Shown: in pieces, positions 34,995 to 46,900 of the stretch
How the letters are laid out: the number at the start of each line of letters is the position of its first letter
Numbering within the stretch: the first letter of the stretch is position 1
NCBI GenBank assembly: GCA_958299035.1
Contig: CATQJL010000112.1
Coordinates: 58,573,823-58,637,822 of the forward strand
Reading direction: 5' to 3'
DNA from: Cylicocyclus nassatus
Taxonomy: Eukaryota > Nematoda > Chromadorea > Rhabditida > Strongylidae
DNA: 64,000 nucleotides
Translations under genes and position numbers: made by a program
The notes under the pieces: model-generated
Told to the model about the DNA's origin: nothing
Databases searched by the model: none
Seen by the model: the letters and a program-made list of their open reading frames with translations, nothing else

Positions 34995-37509
34995 CCGGGA
35001 GGAACCACTTGCATGCGCGCGTAAACGCGTGCGCATCACTCCTTTTACGCCGTTGAAAAAAAAAGAACGGGGGGAGAATGCGGAAGGTTACAGTACGTGC
35101 AAACCGGTGGTCGTCTCAGGATTTCCGTTTAGGAGAATTGGGGAGCATGACAAAAAAAAATCTCTGAATGAAGAGTGCGTGACTCTAGCCGCGCACTCGA
35201 CGGAATTTTTTAAGCTGCTTCCCAACATTTTTTTTTGCGGGCCTATAACCTCGAATCTCAGGAAATTAGGGAGGGGGAGGGGTGTCGGCTGCCACGCTTT
35301 CGAAAAAAACTTACAAGGCTAACCTAAATTTCAAAAAAAACTTGGGGTTTTTGAACTATTTGTTACAATAAACGAGACCTTGAACGTTTCAGAAACTATA
35401 CGATTCCATGGTTCTGAATTTTGTGGCATAATTGGTATTCCCCCGGTGATAAAAACTAACGTAAGAAAATTTTCATTTCAATGAGCACGCGTTTCCATGA
35501 TAGATTTTTGCAAAAAAAAATGTTGTATAGTCAAGAGAAGTTTGTCAAGAAACAGTTTTCGAGTGACACTTGACATGAAGGAAAATATTTCGCATCATTC
35601 AACACCTGCAAACACCTTTTTGCAGATTTTCGGCAAATGACGATAGAAGAAGGTCGTCATTCGTCTACTCAAAGTTCTTCTGTGGTAGAATACAAAAAAG
35701 CCTAAAATTCCGATATTGACGTCAATCAGTTGTTACAGTTAGCAAAGAATGCCTGCAATGAAGACTCATCAGTGCGTCATATAGTCATGGGAAATGCTCC
35801 AATGGAAAAAGCAAATATTCTTTGTGTTCGATTTCTGAACAGTTCATGTTTCTGCCCCCCCCCCGGCCAATAACGGATTTTCAAGCAGTTAGATGAGGTG
35901 AGAAGTCATGCAAGTCACGCACTTCCTATTCAAGAAAGGACTTATAAGTTTATCATCAAAATCAAATTAGTAAGTAAACAAAAATTTGAGTCGCGATAGC
36001 GTCCCCCCCCCCCCTTCGCAAAGTTATATTGTCGGTTTGCTATAAATCAGAAGCACTCCAAAAGAAAAAATTTTAAGGACAGTTCACAGGCTCCCTCCGC
36101 CTTGCAAAACTTTTCGTGCCTCACCATTTCTCCAAAAAAATATTTTTTGAACCCTTGCTACACATCAACAATCGCAAGTGATGTGATGATGTGGCAATCG
36201 GTTGGGAAGGACAAGAGGATGAACGTAAAAAAGGGGGGGGGGGTAAGGAAGGTCAGTTTAAGGGTAATGAGAAGAGTGATGGACATGGATGAGCGCTTTT
36301 CCGTCTTCGTTGCTGTGGCTGTTTTGGAAATTTGAAAATTTCATGATAGAAAATTAAAAATTGCGAACGGATTTGAGGAAAGGAAAAAAACCTGAAAAAA
36401 TTTTCACTTCTCAGTAATTATTCTGCTTGCCTTGACTATTGCACTGAGCTGCGCCCATTCCGAGGTAATTAATCGCTTTGGAACTGTAGCTCCGCCAATT
36501 GCGAAGGCCTAAGCCACGCCTTTTCTTGGCCATGTCCTGCCTCTTACACCTGAAAAAGGCATTTTCGGTACATAGCCGTGTTTCTTCCGCTTGCGGAGCT
36601 TTCAAGTTTAGCGCACTCAAAATGGGAGTTTAATTTCCAAGAACTATCTTCTCGCTATAAAATCCCCTTTTTGTGTCGTAAATCCGTTACACATCGGTGC
36701 ATCATATAAACTCGCTGACTGACTCACGCTCATGTCAACAACTATTTCTCGCAGGGATTAAAACAAAGCCTGGTTGTAAAAGCAGCGAAAGCTGAGACGA
36801 TAACATTTTGCAACAATGTTCTGCGATCGTTGCCAGGATTTGCTTTTCGATGAAAAAAGTGTGTGTACAACAACATCGAGGGTTGTTTTTTTTTTCTCCC
36901 CATCGAAATCGACATTTTGATCGATGACGCGATTTTTACAACAGCGATCCATCGCGATTAATATGAGAGATTGTAAAAATCCGCGTTCTACGCTGCCTCT
37001 CTGTAGAATGTCAACAATTCTATTCTCTAATAGCATATTATTAGAGAGAACTCTTCTCAAACTAGTTTTCCAACAATTATTCACCATCACATTCCGCCCA
37101 CACTGACCATAGTTCGAGGTTATGTTGTGCATGAGTCAGCTCGCTTAGTTGATGAGTCAGCTTCTTCCGTTCGACTCTTCTGCGTGAAATCCTCAGTTCC
37201 AAGCCCAAATAAGTCTCGAAGTGCCAGAGATTTTCGCGCCCTTCTAGTGTAAAACTGGATGCTTACGCCTATAAAAGAAGCATCGAGATATGAAGCGCCC
37301 TCCGGCCAAGGCCAACCACTTCCTCGTGCCCTAAAGCTGCCGTCATAGCAGCTTTCACTTTCACACATCCAATCACTTCTTTCCTCAGTTATCGTCTAAT
37401 AAGCGCTTCTTCGCTCGTCATAAGCTTCTCACACTCACTGAATCCCTTTCTGTCACTCATTTATATTAATTCTACTTATAACTGACTTATCATGAAATCA
37501 TTTGTAACT
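34995..37509. other. Intergenic with hAT-MITE relic and C/G runs
   Basis: The stretch 35110-35320 resembles the core of the 59045 element (GGATTTCCG, AGAGTGCGTGACTCTAGCCG, CGCACTC, TTCCCAAC) and is probably a decayed copy. Homopolymer runs lie near 35857-35865, 36003-36014 (C) and 36234-36242 (G). No gene. Confidence 0.4.
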
Positions 37510-37512
37510 TAA

Positions 37513-37730
37513 AATGTGTATTGCACACCATGCGCGCTACTCGACGACTTCAAAGTCAGAATCTGCTCGATTTCAATGAGTTCTCCTAGTTTCCTGTTCT
37601 CTTTTGATTAGATTCAATATGTGATCGTTCTTTGAACACAATCACAGTTTGTTACGCTAGACAAGGTCTACTGTGAGGTTATTAATAAAGGTGTCGTCGA
37701 TTACCGCGCAGAGTGTGCAGACTTGCATAT
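37513..37730. repeat. Dispersed ~215-bp repeat, copy 2
   Basis: TGTATTGCACACCATGCGCG, GACGACTT, AAAGTCAGAATCTG, AATAAAGGTGTCGTCGATTA and GCAGAGTGTGCAGACTTG follow the same order as in the copy at 29452. Internal segments are diverged. Confidence 0.6.
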
Positions 37731-38123
37731 TAAGTCACAGACTCGAAAATAAGTGGTTTTTTCTTCCAACCGTCTGTAATTGAACAATTTTTCAAATCTG
37801 CAGTAAAGACAGCTGTGACAGAATCACTACTATCATTACAGAAAGTACTATGAAACTAACTTGCATGCATTCGTGCAACGTAATAAAAGGACGTCGTGCA
37901 TTGGTTGCCGGTGCAAATTCCAGAAATTACACAGTGGAGCTAGAATGAGGACGGCTATAATCCGTGTGAGAAAGAAATGAACTTTCATGTTTTTTGAGAG
38001 TAGCGTAAGTAGCGATTCGCTAAACGCAGGAGCAAATTGCTGGAACAAAGTAGTGTGACTGCTAAAACCGTTCTCGAGTACGTCAAATAGCCGCGCCTCT
38101 GCAGGGCACTTTGTTTGCGATCA

Positions 38124-38336
38124 ACAGTTTAGTAGATTTTTCACATCTATATTGTGCTTGCGGTGCCGTGATTTTGCATTAAAAATTGCGCGTGAAGAAA
38201 CCCCACACTACTAAGGCCGGCCACCTGCGCGCGCAAAATGCCGGCAATACTGGCGTATCTGTTTGTTCACGCACAAATTTTGAGGCAAAATCTCGGTAGC
38301 CGCAAGCACACCTTATTAGCGGGATCTGCTAGACTA
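38124..38336. mobile_element. Eroded Tc1-type MITE, relative of 30787-31001
   Basis: Left AGTTTAGTAGATTTTTCACA and right GCGGGATCTGCTAGACTATG are decayed inverted ends. Inside, TTGTGCTTGCGGTGCCGTGA and GCGCGCAAAATGCCGGCAAT match the inner arms of the 30787 element. The flanking TA is lost on the left. The interval 37731-38123 shows nothing else. Confidence 0.65.
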
Positions 38337-38339
38337 TGG

Positions 38340-40902
38340 ATTGAATTTAGCGTGAGCTTCCTGCAAATTCTAGGCACGTTCATACTCGTAATCCGTGCCG
38401 GACCAGAGTCCGCAGAATTTGAAGCCATGCTGCACGCATCCGTGCCGCCACGTTCGTACTCCTTTGTCTGCTCCTTTCTTCAATACTTTGCTAAACGTTG
38501 GCTGTTTCCACATTTGACTGAGACTGCGCATAAAAGAAAAACACATGAAAACTCGCTTTTCTCTTGCAGAAAAAAATAAGGCGCAAACGCGAATCGGTTG
38601 CGGCCACATGCGGCGCGCGTCTTAATCTGCTTCCGATCCCGATTACGGAAACATCATCGCCGTTGAGAATCGTAGACGCATGCTCATCAAAAGAATCACA
38701 TTCTTGTTTCTTTTCTCGCTTCAAACGCATCTTATTCCCCAGCACATAATACAGTACAGTAAGTTTCGACCCGCTTTAGGCGGAAATTGGATTGGCGGGA
38801 GTCCGCCTCGCAATAGCTCGCGCCGTTTCGCAGCTACAGTATATCCTATCGTGCTGAGAGCCCATGTCTGCGTCTCTTCAATCTCCTTAGTCTTTGCTTG
38901 GCAAAATGCCAACGCTATGCGCTCGCAAAGCCTCCAGCGATGCGCATGCGCTGCTCCACGTAGAATGTCTCACCTAATCCGGGATGAAACTGTACATATT
39001 TGTCGATTTGTCGACGTACTCCCTTTCGCTTAGGATGTATGCATGCGCAACGCAAGGGCCTTGCGCACGGAACCTCGATCGAAAAGGCCAATTCTAAAGC
39101 CCAAGCCATACGCGCACGAAGCTCTGGCATGGTGATTGCGCTTACGGAAAAGGGAGCACTTGATTGACACTGACTGTAGAAGCAAGCTTTGCCCCTTGAT
39201 TGTGTAATAGCACAATGAGCGCATCTTTGCGCTCTACAGCAAAAACATAATCGGACAAGAGTTTCCTGCTACTTTCTTTCGTTTTGTTTCTCTTTTGTAA
39301 GGCTTTGTTCGCCGACTTAACATTGCATGTTTCATCTGACTGGTTTTGTTAAATTGCACAGTCTTTTTACACCCGGCAAGTTTTTAGATTGTGGAACTTG
39401 ATAAACACAGAGAAAATCCGGTAAAACAAGCATAGAAGGAAATTTCTTTCAGCCATCGGTAAACGAACATTGAATTTGTGATTAACCAAAGTCAATCAAG
39501 CGGATTATTGCCTTGTTATCAAAAAATCACTGCAATAATGCATCGAACTAAAGAAAGGGAAATAAAACATAGAGGAGTTTGCTCGAACAAACATTGTTCA
39601 GCATACGCAAGAATCGCTGCGCATGGCGTGCTTTGGCACGCGCTGGTTCCAGCATGTGCTCAACTATGTCCTTACTCTTTCCATCTTTCTGTTCTGAGAC
39701 TACAGTAGGTCGATGAGTGTAGAAATCTTCGATTTTAGAGGTGGGTATTCGTCTTATCGGTCCTATGCAAAGTAATTAAACATTCCTTTGATTCTTATAG
39801 AATCCTACATCTACCGTAACCAAGCGGTAGATGTAGAATAACGTAACGCTCCTGTACCGACGCGTTACCGGGATGGGTTAAACTGACGATTTACTGCAGG
39901 GTCCACGATTTTGATCCTCTTGTCTGCAATGGTAACAAAAAACTCGATGTGCAAAATGGAGCGATGTTTACAATTCATTCCATTCCATCTCTAGGCGAAT
40001 TAGAAGAAATCGCGTGGCAGAGCGGCGCGGTTCACTAACGGTGCGGAAGATAAATGCACGCATAAAATTGCAAGGGAGCATGTTTCTAGTCTTGTAAGAA
40101 AGGCTCTAAGCAATTCTACCTAAAATCTACACTTTATAGTCGATTTGTTGCCCTCCGGACTGCTCAAACGCTGCGGACCATGCGTGGCGTGGCTGAATTG
40201 TCGTGAGAGCACGACTTGTACGATGGCGAATATGTATTGGGGCAAGCGTTTTACCTCGCGACGCGTGCTCTGCACTGATGTTCAGTCCGTTCGCTCAACG
40301 AATCAACTATACTTACTAAAGACAATCAACACAGCAATTTCTCCAAGACTCACACAGATTTTCATGCGTGCGAAAAGCACTCCCAGCCTTCTGTGAAGTA
40401 AATTGTTGATATAAATAAGTGGATAAATAAAGAAGAGATGTCGAAAAGTTACAGCCTCTCATCAGAAAGTTTTTCATTCAAAAAATCCGCGATTTGAAGT
40501 ACGCATTTGACGGGCATTTACGGACTTGTGACATCCTCGGCAAGTTCGCGCGCTATCCCGGTTATCGCCCTCTGAACTCCTCTATGATTTGTAAACAGTC
40601 TCGATGGCGTTGTATTCTCATTCCATTCGTTCACCTCGTAAGTTTCGGCAGTTTTTCTCAATCCATCGTGTAGAAATCGCAAATGTTCCGCTATAAATCT
40701 CTTGCAGCGTTGATAAAGTGTTGTACATGTCTGTGTAATAGGCTATTTTTTCTCGATTTCAGGTCGTCTATTTACTCGCTCGTCTAACCACTCGATCCCT
40801 ACGATGTGTTAATCAGCGTAGTTATCAAAAGCAAACGCTGTTCACTCAAATATTTCTAATAGAGACTGTATTCTTGTCTTGCTACTCATCTAGTCAGAAG
40901 AT
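38340..40902. other. 5' flank of bli-4, no gene called
   Basis: Contains an exact hairpin at 39805-39836: CTACATCTACCG, loop TAACCAAG, CGGTAGATGTAG. An 83-codon frame at 40145-40396 has no recognisable motif. The bli-4 promoter should lie in the proximal part, but I cannot point to specific elements. Confidence 0.4.
40890..40902 (+). promoter_or_regulatory. Probable trans-splice acceptor before bli-4 ATG
   Basis: The sequence CTCATCTAGTCAG ends at 40897, five bases before the ATG at 40903, the usual spacing for a nematode spliced-leader acceptor. An in-frame TAG lies 12 bases upstream of the ATG, so the start cannot be further 5' in this exon. Confidence 0.5.
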
Positions 40903-43900
40903 ATGAGAACGGGTCTACTCGTATTATTTTCTATATCCTGTATATATTCTGTAGAACATGATTCGGTGAGTGATTTATAATTCCGGTTTTCTTTTGGAAG
41001 TTATGTCCTTGAAATTCAGATATGTGACGATGAAGATAGTTGTCCGGAACCGACACACACAGTGATTCGGTTAGCAAAAAGGGACGACGAATTGGCACGG
41101 AAGCTAGCCGCCGAGCATGGAATGCTAGTGCGGGTAAGATCAATCTTTCTAGTTTTTACTCACCCAGTCCCAGTCCTTCGCTCGTCGTTTGACCTCGCTT
41201 TCCGCGCACACCGTCATACGCGCTGCGAAAGTGAAACTGCGAACGCGTTTTTTTCGCTCCGTCAAATTTTCTCTCCGCGACTCGCTTGCCTGTGACGGAA
41301 CCGAGATTTTCATGATGTAATAGATTCTTGACAGTTTGTGGAAGCAGGAAAATTCACCTGTGGGGTAGGTCGTACGGGGTTCGTGCAATAGTGACACCTG
41401 AAACTCAGTTTGCAAGTGCAGCCTACAATGACGTACAATGGACAATAGTTGTACTTTCGAATACAGGCATGTTGTTTATCATTTCGGCGAAAGCGCGTAG
41501 TTCGCTCAGTGTGATATGAAAACCTTTTAGCTCTGTCAAAATCCATCGCCATTGTAGGAATCGCTTTTACTCCTACCCGCGGAGTTGTTTTCTCTGTATC
41601 TCATAATAGCAGCTTTTTCCCCTTTCGTTGGTATAGTGTATTGTTTTTCGTTTTTCGAAAGAATGACTAGAATGCGGCGGTTCATATGGTGCTTCTGCGG
41701 TGCCGACAGCACTTGCGCGTGCAAAATAGCCATAGAGCGCACATTGTGTTTTGCGCTCCATGTGCATTTGTTGCGCAGTGTTATCGATACCGCAGTGGTC
41801 CTGAACTGTAAATTCCACCTGTAGAATTGTAGTTATGACCGAAGCGTACCGCATTAGAGAAGTGTCGTCCATAGAAGTATGACAGTCCATAGTTGCTGTA
41901 CAGAAACGTTACGCCAAAGATGTTCGCGAAATTTGATTGCTTCGATTGCGACCTTTGTCTGCGTCCATTTTTTCGCGGCAGAAAAAGTCCGCAGAAATTT
42001 TCTCTCAGTTTGGTTCCTGTTATCAGCAAAAACATGAACGGCATTACTAGCGGAACAGAGGAAGACTGCACAGGGCGCAAGTTTTTTGTGAACGTAGTTT
42101 GGCCAGAAGAATCTGGAATTAGAATTGGAAGTACCTCCTACAGACAGCATCAAGGAGTGTTACCGTTGTTGCATAAAGAAGCAAACAACCTTTTGCTAGT
42201 CTCTGTCGCAAATGCGTCGTGCACTACGAGCAGCTGTAATTCAATGACTTTTCTGATAAATAGATCGGTTATAGAGTCCAGAAGTGCGCGGAAACCGAAT
42301 CAAAAAGTATGTGTGTTTTTGGGATAGTTTTCTTCTTATGTTGGAAAGCACGGGAGATCGTGCCGTTGCATACTATGGGGAGGGTGTATGAGTTTATTTA
42401 GGCTTAATCAGTGAGACATGCGTTCAACAGATGGAATTATTAAATATTTAAGCCTAAAGTAAGCTCGTAGACGCATTGCGATTCTTACGCAGTAATCATG
42501 AAATTAATGTATTGGATGAGTTTGATGAATTATTATGACGTTATGCATTTTTAGAACTAAACCAATGTGATTCATAATAGCTATTCTAATTTAGGGTGAG
42601 CCGTTCCTTGAGAGCCACTACTTCTTATACCACAAAGATGAGTCACATTCTCGTCGAAGAAAACGAGCCGCTGTGCAGCGGTTAGATGCTCACCCTGCTG
42701 TCGAGTGGTTAGCTGAGCAACGACCTCGGCGGCGGACGAAAAGAGACTACGTTTATGAAGATGACCATGTTGTTGAGGTTAGTGCATATGCAAAGCAACT
42801 TTTTGTGCTACTTTTTATATTCCGCATGCAAAATTTAGGGAGAGAGCCGAATTTCATCTAGTCGTAGCTCTACACTGCAAAGGCGAGCTACCGAAGGCTC
42901 ATCGCATGTACAACGACGGCAAAGTAGATTGGAACCACCGCGTGAGATTCCTCGTTTACCGTTTCCTGACCCGCTCTACCAAGACCAATGGTATTTGGTA
43001 AGTACTTGTTGTACAAGAGAAAATTGCGACTGTTTCTGACATTCTCAATTTCTTATTCAAAAATTGATCTTTAGGTAGGAAGGGCGGTAGGAAACTATGA
43101 TATGAACGTTCGAGAAGCGTGGCTTATGGGGTACGCTGGCCGTAATGTATCGGTATCGATTCTTGATGATGGAATTCAAAGGTTGGTGTCGTTTTTGAAA
43201 AAAAAAAACAAGTAAGCACCTACTATGTTCTAGGGACCATCCTGATCTCATTACAAATTACGATCCACTTGCCAGCACCGACATAAACGATCATGATGAT
43301 GACCCCACACCTCAGAATAATGGTGATAATAAGTAAGCCTTCTTAATTTCTACCATTACTTTTGTCTTTTTTTCTGTCTTTCTATGTACTGTCTTTTCAA
43401 ATGCGAACTATTGCAGGCATGGAACTCGATGTGCCGGCGAAGTGGCAGCAATAGCTGGTAACCAACACTGTGGTGTTGGAGTAGCTTTCAAAGCAAAAAT
43501 TGGAGGAGTAAGTGTTTAATTCTTTTTCTGTAACTCTCTTACCGAAAAATTGTTCCTATTTTCAATATTTATAATACAAATGTACTTTTGGAGAGGCATA
43601 TCGCTTCGGATTTTCTAAGCATTGATCTGTAATAATTATTGTGATTCTCTCTCAGTCAAGAGCCAGAAAAATAAATGCAGTCATTCATTACTTCTTATCG
43701 TTTGTCACTTTAGGTTCGCATGCTTGATGGAGCTGTGTCTGATAGTGTCGAGGCTGCTTCGCTATCACTCAACCAGGTTAGCAATTGTTTTTGTGGTCGC
43801 ACAAATCCTGTTTTGTTGTCTCTTCAGCAGGAAGTTTTGCTCGTTTTAGCAACACATTGATATCTATTCGGCGAGTTGGGGACCTGAAGACGATGGCAAA

Positions 43901-46900
43901 ACATTTGATGGTCCAGGACCACTGGCCAGAGAAGCTTTCTACCGAGGAATCAAAAATGGTCGACGTGGAAAAGGAAACATCTTTGTGTGGGCCAGTGGAA
44001 ATGGTGGCTCAAGGTGAGATTTACATCTGTTCAAACTTTGTATAGAGTTTCACATTACTACTTATGGCAGTCTTATGTCGATGATTTACTATGGGTACTA
44101 GTACAGCACATCATAGTAGTGCGAATCGTTTGCTTTTGAGGGTGCATTACACTTGCTGTTCGGCTCAGTTGCTCTGAGATCTAAATGGCCCCGGCCAGAC
44201 TTCGCTCAAAAGCGCCCAAATTTCTCCAATCTCTTTTCACTTTCTGTTTGAGGAGAGATGAGAGACGGCGAAGAGAGGGTAGAGAAGTTTGGGCGCTTTC
44301 GAGAGCTTTAGAGAAAAGTCTGGCCAGTGCAAAAAATAACGTTGCGAGTTAAAGTTTTGTTGGTGTTGTCATATTGTTTTGCGAAAATTTTATAGAAGTG
44401 AAAAGGAAAGAGACTACAGAAGCTCATACTGCCCCTTAAAATATATTTTTCTACGTTGTACTATCATTCATAAATACAAGTTTATAAGTTAGCTCAACAC
44501 TGAACATTTTTAGACAAGATTCCTGCTCTGCTGACGGATATACGACATCAGTTTACACCTTGTCCATCTCATCCGCTACGTACGATAATCACCGACCTTG
44601 GTACCTGGAAGAGTGCCCATCATCAATTGCTACCACGTACAGCTCTGCTAACATAAACCAGCCTGCTATTGTAAGTGCTAGTTTGTGCGCATCAAACTTC
44701 CTATATCTATCTGTCGTCCCATTGTAGGTAACCGTTGATGTTCCTGCTGGATGTACAAAAATGCACACTGGCACAAGTGCATCTGCACCTCTGGCTGCTG
44801 GAATAATTGCTCTTGCACTGGAAGCAAAGTTCGTTTATCATTTGCTGTAGTCGTACAATATTCAGTACTTCGGATTTAGCCCTGATCTCACCTGGAGAGA
44901 TATGCAACACATCGTTTTGCGTACAGCTAATCCTACTCCTTTGCTTGGAAATCCGGGTTGGTCCCAAAATGGTGTCGGAAGAATGATAAGTAACAAGTGA
45001 GTTTTTCAGCACTTTCTGTGAACTGGCGAAAAAATCTTTTATAGGTTCGGATATGGTTTGATGGACGGAGGTGCACTTGTAAAATTGGCCAGAACCTGGA
45101 AGACCGTTCCGGAACAGCACATTTGCACATATGAATACAAATTGGCAGCTCCAAAGTGAGTTCATCGATATTCAATAGCCTGCGCATGAATTCACGGTAA
45201 TTGCAGTCCACGACCCATCAATGGTCGCTTTCAAATGAACTTTACTCTCGATGTTAATGGTTGTGAATCAGGAACGCCTGTTCTGTATCTGGAACATGTC
45301 CAAGTTCATGCTACAGGTAGAGTTAAATTCGATCTGTAAGCGCTTTTTTGAGGCTAATATTTTCAGTGCGGTACTCAAAGCGCGGCGATCTGAAACTGAC
45401 ATTGTTTTCTCCGTCGAATACAAGATCAGTTTTGCTGCCACCCAGACCACAAGTTTGTTATTTGAAACCCTCTTTGTGATTTTTCTGTGCAAGATCTGTT
45501 GCTTACAGGATTTCAACACCAACGGTTTCCACAAATGGCCATTCCTTTCCGTACAACAATGGGGAGAGGATCCTCGTGGAACATGGATTCTCATGGTAGA
45601 AAGTGTGACAAACAATCCGTCAGCCACAGGTAATTTGATGGTTTTTCTGCTTATTTATCACTTGAACCTCAAAATTCAATGGCAGGAACCTTCCATGACT
45701 GGACGTTGTTACTGTATGGCACGGCCGATCCTGCACAACCGGGAGATCGAATTCACCCTCCAACACCGGTTCCATCACAATCAGTGCTAGGACGGATACA
45801 TCAAATTACGAGTCAGGTTGGAGTTTAAACTGTCTTGTGAAATTAGCGGGAAGATGTAGCATCCAGAACTTAGTTTTTGCCCAAAGTTGCGTACAATTTC
45901 CCACTTGTCGGATTCAATATCATTTTAGATTTTGATTTGGAGTGCTTATGAAGTTATAGAAAACATGGTTTTGAAGTGAATGCTGCTTTTCCATAACATT
46001 ACGTTGAGTTCTGAATGTTTACCATCTTACTGCGTCTTATTATTATTGTAGAGCAGGGTGAAAACTTTCGACTTTCTGCTCGTCAGACCATTTCTGTCAG
46101 ATTCTTTTTTTTTTTGAAATATCTGTAACGAGCAGAACGTAATAAGCTTAACACATCGTAATGCTTTTTTTGTTGATTTTTGCTTTACCACTTCACCTCA
46201 CTTACTAATCGTAACATCCACATCACAGCTTTCAATGTGCTTCCTTGTCATCATGCTTTCCTCACTGCATGTAGAGCATGTCGATTCCCAGGCCACATGT
46301 TCATTCTACATAATCAAACACTCATCCAGCTTGCTTTTTTGTTTCTACTGCAGCGGAACATATGGTGTCCCGTCGAGTGCTGTTGCAAGTGTGCTTTTTC
46401 ACTCACAGAAGAGAGTAGAGCGTGCAAATGAACGATATGTTGGTGGTGGTCATGAGCCGTATTGTGGTGTCTTGCAGAAATTTCCGAAGCGTCCGACGGC
46501 ATTCTCCCGTACTCGCCAGTTTCCGATTCCTGGTGCCATCGCCTCACACCGATCGCCATTTTTGCGGCCATCTGCCTCTCGAGCGCACACTCGTCCCCTC
46601 GTTAACGCGGGCCAGTGGGTGTTCAGCACGAGGGCGAACCAGTGGGTATGGGTGAATCCGCGCCACCGGGAACATAGGCGCGTCCGACGATACTAGCTGA
46701 GCTGCAACTTGCATGGGGTTCGGTGGTAGGCTTCACTGTCACTCACTCGACGCCCACGACCGTACATGTTCCGCTGTCCGTGCGCGTTGTGCGAAGGTAT
46801 GCGTTCTCACTGCAGATGACGTTCCCGGTAATGTTGATGGTCGTGCAAGCAGTCGTGCTGCTAGTGATCGCTGTCTCCGCCGCGATCGCCTGTCGTCGCG

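Noticed and set aside
45251..45790. 179-codon single frame across bli-4 exons 14-17
   Set aside because: It mixes coding exons with intron read-through in different phases; the spliced model fits the P domain without gaps.
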